Position numbers and translations under genes: made by a program. A model generated the notes under the pieces. That model had not been told where the DNA came from. It saw only the letters and a list, made by a program, of their open reading frames with translations, and ran no database searches. Source: Gammaproteobacteria bacterium (GTDB lineage Bacteria > Pseudomonadota > Gammaproteobacteria > Nevskiales > Nevskiaceae). Taken from it: a stretch of DNA of 64,000 nt. The stretch covers positions 1 to 64,000 of the forward strand of contig JACPFV010000025.1 in the NCBI GenBank assembly GCA_016182805.1. The letters run 5' to 3'. The number at the start of each line of letters is the position of its first letter. Positions within the stretch are counted from its first letter, which is position 1. Shown piece after piece: positions 11,270 through 18,559 of the stretch.

Positions 11270-11286
11270 GCGCGCCCTGCCACTGT

Positions 11287-11362
11287 TCCGCGATAGCTCA
11301 GTCGGTAGAGCAACTGACTGTTAATCAGTGGGTCCCTGGTTCGAGTCCAGGTCGCGGAGCCA
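11287..11362 (+). tRNA. tRNA-Asn (GTT)
   Basis: TCCGCGATAGCTCAGTCGGTAGAGCAACTGACTGTTAATCAGTGGGTCCCTGGTTCGAGTCCAGGTCGCGGAGCCA; anticodon loop CTGTTAA. Confidence 0.97.
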
Positions 11363-11365
11363 CTT
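11341..11365 (+). repeat. Left att direct repeat (tRNA-Asn 3' end)
   Basis: TCGAGTCCAGGTCGCGGAGCCACTT, identical to 17213-17237. Confidence 0.92.
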
Positions 11366-11376
11366 TTCAATAACTT

Positions 11377-11400
11377 AGGCCCTCTTCGGAGGGCCTTTGT
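11377..11400 (+). terminator. Rho-independent terminator inside the left island end
   Basis: AGGCCCTC-TTCG-GAGGGCCT followed by TTGT. Confidence 0.65.
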
Positions 11401-11497
11401 CTAAAAAGTGGCGATCTGTCTAATATTTCGTACGCGAGAGTCCTACTCGCACACCGCCGCCGCAGTCCGCTTTTCCGCTTCTGCCCCCAGCGCGCGC

Positions 11498-14158
11498 TCA
11501 CGGATTTCCATCAGCAACGGCACCACGTCCCGTTCGGTCCGGCCCTGCCAGGTCGGCTGGCACTTCGGCGCCAGGGCCGCCGGAGGTAGCGCGCAGGCGC
11601 CGAGCCAACTTGCTCTTGCAGTCGGCCAGCATGATCAACTCGCATTCGAACTCGGCCCCCTCATCCACGAGCCGCAGTTCGCCAGCGCGAACGCCGTCAT
11701 TCCGCCGGCCCGCCTCCGTCAGATAGCGCAGCAGTTCGCGCTTGTAGTGGGTGTCCAGATTGCCTTCAAGTTGCTCGCCCTTCGTCTCCCACGCCAACAG
11801 CTTGCGTCGCTTGCCGGTGCCGCTGAGCGCGAACAGGAAGTCGGGATACACCTTGTGCCGCCGCCAGCCCTGCAAGCCATAGCCCACGCGCGCGACGTTC
11901 CGATGCCACCAGTTCAGCGTCTGCTCGCTGTCCAGGTAGCACGCGAACGCGGCCTCGTCGGGATTGAAGTCGGCGCTGTACATCGGCGCAAAGATGCTCT
12001 TTTCGGTGGGCCGGCCGTCCGGGCGCGTCAGTTGCGCGGCATTCGCCGCATGGGCTGTCGCCAACTCCCTTGGCATCTGCCAATTGCGTGCGTCTGCGCG
12101 AAGCTGAAAGCGGATTCGTCCAGCGAGGACCTCCTGCTTGAATCGCAGCTCCGCCAACCGGTCGCGCTCCGATGTCAGGTAGCGGCGCAGCTCGTCGAGC
12201 AGATATCCCGCGCGCCCATCAATCTGCTGCTGCGCCCATCCCCGCGCGCGCAAGGCCCCCAGCAGTTTTTCGACCAGCACATAGCCCAGCCAAGCATTCG
12301 ACACGATGTCCGTAATCGCGCGAGTGGCAAAAACCGTATCGAAGCGACCGGCGACCGCCACCGCTTCTTGCTCCTCCGTTTCAATGAAGCGCTCGCCGCG
12401 GCCAAGGTGAACGGTCACACGCTGCCCTGTCACCGCCTGCACCTCCGGGGACAGCTTGGCCGCCAGCGCCTCGATGTCCACGACGCGCCAGTCCAGCCAC
12501 TGGAGCAGATCGGCCTCGTAATCGAGCAGCCGCGGCTCAGCATCGGCCACCCAGTTCACCTGTGGCAGGTAGATGTCCAGCTTCTGAAATGAGTCGCGTC
12601 GGGACACGCGCCGTTTGCCGCCGTTGGCACCCGTACCCGATCCGGAAGCCTGCACGTAGCCGGCGAGGTCGCCAAGGCCATCTTCCTTGAGCCCCTTGGA
12701 TATCGCCTCCACGACGTCGCGCGTGCTCGCGTGCAGTGCCAGAACGTACGACTCATCCAGCGCAGCGACGCCGGTCTTCGTCGCATGCGGCTGCCGCAAG
12801 ATTCGTCCGACAAGCTGGGTCATGGCGCCTTCGGCGGTTTGCGCGGCAAGGCTGCACAGCACATAGGCGAATGGGCAGTCCCAGCCCTCCTGCAAGGCTT
12901 GCTTCGTGATGATGACCCGCACCCGGTTCACCGGAGACAGCAGGTTCAAGTTCTCCGGCTGCGAGAGGTCGTTCCGCTCCGCGGTCTTGATGGCGATGTC
13001 CTTCGCGTCGAAGCCCAAGGTCTCCAGATACTCCTTTGCGTCCAGCGCATGCACATGCTGGCCGTCGCGCTGATCCTTGCCCGTGCGCTCCACCTGCACC
13101 AGCAGAATCGGCCGGATGTAGCGATTGGCGTTTGCCAGCAACTTCTCCGCTTCGGCCTGCAAACTGTTGAGCCGTTCGACCGCCTTGCTCAGACACGAGC
13201 GCCAATCGTGGCCGGGATTGGTTTCGACCCGAATCGGCATCTTGACCATGCCCTCGCGGTCCAGGTCCGTGCCGCGCACGTCCACCAGCCAGTTGCTCTC
13301 TGCAGGCGGCGTCGCCGACAGCTCCAGCAGGAAGCTCGGATTGAAGCCCTCCAGCGTCCGCTGGGCGAGCGCGGAGTACGCCTTGTGGCCTTCGTCCATG
13401 ATGACGACGGGCCGCACCAGCCGCATCACATTGCCCAGCGAATGTTTGACTTCCGCGCCGTAGTTCGCGGCGATTCCGTACACGTCCAGATTCGGCACGC
13501 GCGCTAGCAACGCCTGATGAGCGACCCAATCGCCTTCCGGCGGGAAAAAGCCGTGCACGTTGCCGCGGTCCTTGAACAACCGCAGCGACTCTTTTGTTTC
13601 CCGATTCGCCGACGCCAGCATCAGCAGCATGACGCAGAGGTGCTCGTCCACGTCCGCGCGCGTCAGCGGATCGTCCTTTTCCAGAATTTTGACTCGCCCT
13701 GCGCCGGCCCGATCCAGTCGCTGTCGAAAGGGATGGTCGCGATCGCGCAGCGCCTTCTGCGTCTGCGCATAGATCGCCTCGTTCGGCACGATCCACAGCA
13801 CCAGCCCGTGATTGCGCTGCAGATACGCATTGACCACGCGCGCCGCGCACTCCGTCGCCAGCAGCGTCTTGCCGCCGCCGGTCGGAATCTTCAGGCAGAG
13901 GTTCGGCAAGGGCTCGCCCGCGCCGGTACTGCGCGCCGAATACGGCTGCGCCGCGCGGCTTGCCGGCAACGCGCCCTTCTGCTGCAGTGCGTCCCAAGCC
14001 TCCTTGCCGGCGTCCGGCAGCGGGAGGTGCAGGCTCACGTCCGGCTCCTGCGCATTGATGGCGCGCACCTTGTCCAGCTTTTGCTTGCCCCGCTTTAGCT
14101 CCGCCAGGTAGGCGTCGAACCTCTCCAGCACCCGAACTTGGTATTCCTTGAGTTCCAT
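11498..14158 (-). CDS. Type III-like restriction endonuclease / DEAD-box helicase (Res)
   Basis: IPTGGGKTLLATECAARV (Walker A), VIMDEGHKAYS (DEGH), VGRILRQPHA (motif VI), C-terminal YPDFLF...LLAWETKGEQ consistent with a PD-(D/E)XK nuclease. Confidence 0.88.
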   Translation of the reverse strand: MELKEYQVRVLERFDAYLAELKRGKQKLDKVRAINAQEPDVSLHLPLPDAGKEAWDALQQKGALPASRAAQPYSARSTGAGEPLPNLCLKIPTGGGKTLLATECAARVVNAYLQRNHGLVLWIVPNEAIYAQTQKALRDRDHPFRQRLDRAGAGRVKILEKDDPLTRADVDEHLCVMLLMLASANRETKESLRLFKDRGNVHGFFPPEGDWVAHQALLARVPNLDVYGIAANYGAEVKHSLGNVMRLVRPVVIMDEGHKAYSALAQRTLEGFNPSFLLELSATPPAESNWLVDVRGTDLDREGMVKMPIRVETNPGHDWRSCLSKAVERLNSLQAEAEKLLANANRYIRPILLVQVERTGKDQRDGQHVHALDAKEYLETLGFDAKDIAIKTAERNDLSQPENLNLLSPVNRVRVIITKQALQEGWDCPFAYVLCSLAAQTAEGAMTQLVGRILRQPHATKTGVAALDESYVLALHASTRDVVEAISKGLKEDGLGDLAGYVQASGSGTGANGGKRRVSRRDSFQKLDIYLPQVNWVADAEPRLLDYEADLLQWLDWRVVDIEALAAKLSPEVQAVTGQRVTVHLGRGERFIETEEQEAVAVAGRFDTVFATRAITDIVSNAWLGYVLVEKLLGALRARGWAQQQIDGRAGYLLDELRRYLTSERDRLAELRFKQEVLAGRIRFQLRADARNWQMPRELATAHAANAAQLTRPDGRPTEKSIFAPMYSADFNPDEAAFACYLDSEQTLNWWHRNVARVGYGLQGWRRHKVYPDFLFALSGTGKRRKLLAWETKGEQLEGNLDTHYKRELLRYLTEAGRRNDGVRAGELRLVDEGAEFECELIMLADCKSKLARRLRATSGGPGAEVPADLAGPDRTGRGAVADGNP

Positions 14159-14161
14159 GAC

Positions 14162-15253
14162 TCATTCGCCCTTTGGCGTGCGCTTGGACTTGCCCATCGC
14201 CTTGGTCCGCTTTCCCGCAAGCTTCTTGACCTGCTCGACCGCCTGCGCGAAATGCCGCTCGACCGCCGTAGGCTCGCCGGCCGTCAGCGTCTTGAACTTG
14301 GCGAATTCCTCGTCCGCCTTCGACATGGCCCGCTCATGCGAGATGCGGCCGGCATGAGTCAGGATGTCGCGCTCCGACAAGCGCAGGAAATCGTCGAGCT
14401 TGGCGATCCAGTCGTGCATCGACATGGGCCGCCGATTCATGGCCTGCAACTCGGCGAAATCCAGATACAGGGTGACGATGCGGTTCAGCGCGTCCAGCTC
14501 TTCCGCATTGAGGTAGTTCTTCGCGACCCGCACGTCGGCGCGCTGGATGCGCCCGCCATTGGCGGCTTCCTTCCAGGAGGTCAGGCCCATGTTCGGTGCG
14601 CCGGAATCGGCGCGCTGGGCGATGACTTCCGCCGCCGTATGTCCATGCGCCGCCCAGTGCATCTTGTTCTGCACGGTCTTGAAGAAGGTTTGCGTCACTT
14701 CGGCGTCGGGCGAGTAGTCCACGCTCGTCGCATAGATGTCCAGGACCTTGCGATAGAACAGCTTCTCCGACGAGCGGATGTCGCGGATGCGCGCGAGCAG
14801 CTCATCGAAGTAATCGCCGCCGCCGGCCTCCTTGAGCCGCTGGTCATCTAGCGCGAAGCCCTTGACCAGATACTCTTTCAACCGCAGCGTCGCCCACTGC
14901 CGGAACTGCGTGCCGCGCAGCGACCGCACGCGATAGCCCACGGACAGGATGACATCGAGGTTGTAGGCCTTCAGCTCGCGCCGGACTTCCCGGCCGCCCT
15001 CGGATCGAACTTGTAAGTAATGCTTACAAGTTGCCTCCTCGATCAGCTCCCCTTCCACATAGAGGGCCTTCAGGTGCTGCGTGATGTTCTGCGGCGTGGT
15101 TTGAAACAAGTCCGCCATCTGCGCCTGCGTCAACCAAGCCGTACCGCCTTCCAGGCGCACCTGAATCCGGGTTTGCGCGTCCTCGGTCTGATACAGCACC
15201 ACTTCGGACTGCGGCGCTCCATGCTCGTCCGCCGGGCGATTCGGCTCGCTCAT
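14162..15253 (-). CDS. RhuM family protein (virulence RhuM)
   Basis: WLTQAQMADLFQTTPQNITQHLKALYVEGEL, YNLDVILSVGYRVRSLRGTQFRQWATLRLKEYLVKGFALDDQRLKEAG: hallmark RhuM sequence. Confidence 0.92.
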   Translation of the reverse strand: MSEPNRPADEHGAPQSEVVLYQTEDAQTRIQVRLEGGTAWLTQAQMADLFQTTPQNITQHLKALYVEGELIEEATCKHYLQVRSEGGREVRRELKAYNLDVILSVGYRVRSLRGTQFRQWATLRLKEYLVKGFALDDQRLKEAGGGDYFDELLARIRDIRSSEKLFYRKVLDIYATSVDYSPDAEVTQTFFKTVQNKMHWAAHGHTAAEVIAQRADSGAPNMGLTSWKEAANGGRIQRADVRVAKNYLNAEELDALNRIVTLYLDFAELQAMNRRPMSMHDWIAKLDDFLRLSERDILTHAGRISHERAMSKADEEFAKFKTLTAGEPTAVERHFAQAVEQVKKLAGKRTKAMGKSKRTPKGE

Positions 15254-15257
15254 TCCA

Positions 15258-17054
15258 TCAACCCTCGACCCGGAACAGCGCGAAGGGGAGCGGCGCGAAC
15301 TCCACGCCCAGATCCAGCAGCCGCTTGTGTGGCACGAACTTAGCCGCCGCGAAGACCAGGTGCTTCTTTCCCGGCTTGGCCTTGGCGAAGTCCTCCGCCC
15401 GCGCCAGCGTCAAGGCCGCGGCCGGCGACTGCATGAACTCGCGCTCCGGCTTGTAGATCAGCCAGACGTGGTGCTGCGGGCTTTCGCCGAGATAACTCGC
15501 CGCCTCGGCGATGGATTTCGAGTCCAACGGGTGACCCGTCGCCGTGTGAAACAGCCATGCGCCTAGGCTGGTGTAGGCCGGCATCGCCTCCCCGGACAGG
15601 ATTTTTTCGGGGTCGAAGGCCTCGCCCAGCGTGCAGTAGGTAAACCCGCCGCCAAGGCCGGGCATTCTTTCCTCGAAGGTTTTCTCGCCGGTAACAACCA
15701 GTTCGCCGTTCTCGACCTTCTTCGCAAGGCTGTCGAAGCGATGGCGCTCCAGGTTCTCAACGCTTGCCACCTGCTGGAGCAGGGTTTCGGCCTTGCGTAG
15801 CTGCGTCCAGGTCAGCTTTTCCCGCAGCAGCTCTGTCCTCTGTGTGCCGCTGAACGAGTAGCCGGCGGCGGCGCGGCGCACGCGCTCTGCGGTCAGGGTA
15901 TCGGCGTAGTCCTCGCTCTCGACCAGGATGAACCGGCGATTGCCGCTGTCCTTTGTATTCTGGGCCAGCACCGCGTGCGCGGTAGTCCCCGAGCCAGCAA
16001 AAGAGTCCAGAACGATGGAGTCCTCGTCGGTCGCCAGTTCCAGAACACGCTGAATCAACGCGACCGGCTTGGGGGTAACGAATACGTCCTCGGAGTTCTT
16101 GAAGTCGAGGATGGAGACGACTTCTTTCTTGGCGTCCTGCGTATGCCCCACGTCGCTGTAGAACCAAAGCGTTTGTGGAACACGGCCGGGCTTTACGTCA
16201 CGAAGAAATCTCTTTATGGCGGGAACATTGTTGCCATCTTCACCCCACCAAATTCGCTTGTCCGCATCCAAAGCAATGAGCTTCTCCTTCTTCACTCGCC
16301 AATATGTCCCAGGCGGCGGGGCCTTAATTACCCGACCTGAAGGGCAAGTGATGGAGTACGTTCCTTCGCTGTAGAAGTTGCGCGCTGACAGATCGCCCGG
16401 CTTCCACGGACCGCGTGGATCATTGTCCGGATTGTCGTATCGGGCTTCCATTTCTTCGGTCCGAGGAAGGAGATCGGGCCGCCAAATCGCTTTGCTCTTC
16501 GCATACACGATCAGGTAATCGTGGTCTTCCGAGAAGTGCTGCGCAGTGTTCTTGGGCGAGTAGTTTTTTTGCCAGATGCAGGTTGCAAGGAAGTTCTGTT
16601 CGCCGAAGATCTCGTTCAGTGCCGCGCGCGCGTGATGCACCTCGTTGTCGTCCAGGGTCATCCAGAAGCTGCCTCGCTCTGACAACAACTCGTGCAGCAG
16701 CTTCAGCCGCGGCCACATCAAGCACAGCCACTTGTCGTGGCGCAGCATGTCGTCCTTGTTGACCGGGTTGTTGCTGAGCCACTCCTTGAGGATGGGTGAG
16801 TTGACGTTGTCCTTGTAGCTCCAGCCCTCGTTGCCCGTGTTGTACGGGGGGTCGATAAAAATGCAGTCCACCCGGCCGGCGTAGCGCGGAATCAGGGCCT
16901 TGAGCGCATGCAGGTTGTCGCCGTGAATGATGAGGTTTTCATCCGCGCCCTCGCCCTTCAGCGACTTCCGGGCATCCGGCACTAGCGGCCGCACCGGCAC
17001 GCTCAGATGATGGTTGTAAACGTATTCCTTGCCCGTGAATTGCAGTTCCGGCAT
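15258..17054 (-). CDS. Site-specific DNA-methyltransferase, adenine-specific, beta-class (Mod)
   Basis: IFIDPPYNTGNEGWSYKD (DPPY) preceding LDSFAGSGTTAHAVL (FxGxG). Confidence 0.92.
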   Translation of the reverse strand: MPELQFTGKEYVYNHHLSVPVRPLVPDARKSLKGEGADENLIIHGDNLHALKALIPRYAGRVDCIFIDPPYNTGNEGWSYKDNVNSPILKEWLSNNPVNKDDMLRHDKWLCLMWPRLKLLHELLSERGSFWMTLDDNEVHHARAALNEIFGEQNFLATCIWQKNYSPKNTAQHFSEDHDYLIVYAKSKAIWRPDLLPRTEEMEARYDNPDNDPRGPWKPGDLSARNFYSEGTYSITCPSGRVIKAPPPGTYWRVKKEKLIALDADKRIWWGEDGNNVPAIKRFLRDVKPGRVPQTLWFYSDVGHTQDAKKEVVSILDFKNSEDVFVTPKPVALIQRVLELATDEDSIVLDSFAGSGTTAHAVLAQNTKDSGNRRFILVESEDYADTLTAERVRRAAAGYSFSGTQRTELLREKLTWTQLRKAETLLQQVASVENLERHRFDSLAKKVENGELVVTGEKTFEERMPGLGGGFTYCTLGEAFDPEKILSGEAMPAYTSLGAWLFHTATGHPLDSKSIAEAASYLGESPQHHVWLIYKPEREFMQSPAAALTLARAEDFAKAKPGKKHLVFAAAKFVPHKRLLDLGVEFAPLPFALFRVEG

Positions 17055-17212
17055 ATCTCGCCCGCTTGGTCGAATGGATGCGGCGGCCGATGCGTCGCGT
17101 TCTGTAGGAGTGCGCTCGCCGCTGCCGCATTGTGGGCCACAACGGCACGGGCATAAAGGTTTCCGCGGCCTCTTGTCCCGTCCGAAGGTAACGCGCGTTC
17201 CGGACGAAATCG

Positions 17213-17237
17213 TCGAGTCCAGGTCGCGGAGCCACTT
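17213..17237 (+). repeat. Right att direct repeat (displaced tRNA-Asn 3' fragment)
   Basis: TCGAGTCCAGGTCGCGGAGCCACTT with no tRNA 5' half upstream. Confidence 0.92.
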
Positions 17238-17242
17238 AATTC

Positions 17243-17272
17243 AAGCCCCCGCACTCACTGGGGCTTTTATTT
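17243..17272 (+). terminator. Terminator after the right att, probably the ancestral tRNA-Asn terminator
   Basis: AAGCCCC-N10-GGGGCTT followed by TTATTTT. Confidence 0.65.
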
Positions 17273-17289
17273 TGGCGGTTCCTGGAATT

Positions 17290-17339
17290 CCGTCCAGGCC
17301 TTGGAGGTATATACTTTATGTCATATACCACTTGGACGG
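17290..17339. promoter_or_regulatory. Candidate vapBC operator
   Basis: Inverted repeats GGTATAT (17306-17312)/ATATACC (17323-17329) and CCGTCCA (17290-17296)/TGGACGG (17333-17339) just before the antitoxin start. Confidence 0.55.
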
Positions 17340-17346
17340 CGTCGCC

Positions 17347-17604
17347 ATGCCCACCAAAACCGCCAAGCTGTTCAGCAACGGCCGCAGCCAGGCGGTCCGC
17401 CTGCCCGCGGAGTTCCGCTTCGAGGGCGATGAGGTGTACATCCGCAAGGACGCCGTCACCGGGGACGTGATCCTGTCGGCCAAGGACGCGGGCGACTGGC
17501 AGGCGTTCTTTGCGGTTCGCGAGGATGTGCCGCCGGACTATCTCGCCGAGCGTCCCGGAAACGAGCCGTTGCAGCCGCGCGGCGAGCTTCGGGGCAGAAA
17601 GTGA
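17347..17604 (+). CDS. vapB: VapB-type antitoxin (AbrB/MazE-like DNA-binding)
   Basis: MPTKTAKLFSNGRSQAVRLPAEFRFEGDEVYIRKD; overlaps the PIN toxin ORF by 4 bp. Confidence 0.88.
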   Translation: MPTKTAKLFSNGRSQAVRLPAEFRFEGDEVYIRKDAVTGDVILSAKDAGDWQAFFAVREDVPPDYLAERPGNEPLQPRGELRGRK

Positions 17605-18008
17605 CCGCGCTTTTCATGCTGGATACGGATACGGCCAGCTATGTCTTGAAAGGCCAGTCGCGCCAACTTGACCGGCGGATCGTTTCGGTTCCGGTTCAAC
17701 GGCTCTGCATTTCGGACGTAACCCGTGGAGAGCTTCTTTACGGGGTGCGCTTGAAGGACGGCGCCACAAGGCTGGCCAAGGTCGTCGACCAGTTCCTGCT
17801 GCGCGTCCGCAGCCTGCCCTGGGACGATGCCGCGGCGGACGCTTTCGGGTCGGTCGCGGCGAATCTGACGAAGATCGGGGCGACCATCGGCACCGCCGAC
17901 GCAATGATTGCGGCTCACGCAATCGCCGTCGACGCCGTTCTGGTGACCAACAACACCCGCCATTTCGGGCGGGTGCCGGGCTTGCGGCTGGAAAACTGGA
18001 CTCGGTAG
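17601..18008 (+). CDS. vapC: VapC-type PIN domain ribonuclease toxin
   Basis: FMLDTDTASYVLKG, RGELLYGV, IGTADAMIAAHA, LVTNNTRHFGRVPGL. Confidence 0.9.
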   Translation: MTALFMLDTDTASYVLKGQSRQLDRRIVSVPVQRLCISDVTRGELLYGVRLKDGATRLAKVVDQFLLRVRSLPWDDAAADAFGSVAANLTKIGATIGTADAMIAAHAIAVDAVLVTNNTRHFGRVPGLRLENWTR

Positions 18009-18066
18009 CGGCGACTACGCGAACGGCTGCGCGCCGCCGGCGCCCGAAAGGCGGCGACCGCCCGCC

Positions 18067-18327
18067 TTATTTGAACTGCGCGTCGAACGGATCGAGATTC
18101 AGGCTGGGCGGCGCGATCGGCGGCAGGTCCACTTCATCGAGCACCGACTCGGTGACCTGGCCGCCGGCGATTTCCTGGAGCGCGAGGACGGTGGATTTGT
18201 GATCGTGCCAGGGCAGTTCGGACTGCGCGCCGCGCGCCAGTTGCCGGGCGCGCTTGGCGGCGATCCGGATCAGCGAGAACGGGCTGGTGACGCGCAGCAG
18301 GCAGTCTTCGGCGGTGACACGTGCCAT
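18067..18327 (-). CDS. RNA polymerase omega subunit (RpoZ-like)
   Basis: MARVTAEDCLLRVTSPFSLIRIAAKRARQLARGA...HKSTVLALQEIAGGQV matches the omega N-terminal signature, divergent downstream. Confidence 0.75.
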   Translation of the reverse strand: MARVTAEDCLLRVTSPFSLIRIAAKRARQLARGAQSELPWHDHKSTVLALQEIAGGQVTESVLDEVDLPPIAPPSLNLDPFDAQFK

Positions 18328-18559
18328 TGGGGATACTCCGGACTATCACCGCAAGAGCACGGCAAAGCACTATACGCGCAAAAGGCGCGGCGCCGTGGCC
18401 GCGGCGTCGACGGACCGGCCAATCGGGATGCCGCTGGCCACGCCGGCGGACTTCAGCACCGGGCGGCGGCGGGCCGGTTCATCGTGCGGGGGTCCAGGTG
18501 CGGGTTGACCTGAACCGATCATCGCATGACCGGGGCGATGCCCGCCGCGCGGGTGCCGG

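Larger units (their letters stand above)
11341..17237. mobile_element. tRNA-Asn-integrated genomic island carrying a mod-rhuM-res operon, no integrase seen
   Basis: 25-bp direct repeat flanking the segment; left copy is the 3' end of an intact tRNA-Asn, right copy is an isolated tRNA 3' fragment. Confidence 0.85.

Noticed and set aside
17029-17346. N-terminal extension of the VapB ORF running back through the att site as a possible integrase remnant
   Set aside because: Translation shows no recombinase motifs; the antitoxin start at 17347 explains the coding part.
17347-18008. Including vapBC inside the tRNA-Asn island
   Set aside because: It lies outside the right 25-bp repeat and beyond the likely ancestral tRNA terminator, so no boundary evidence supports inclusion.
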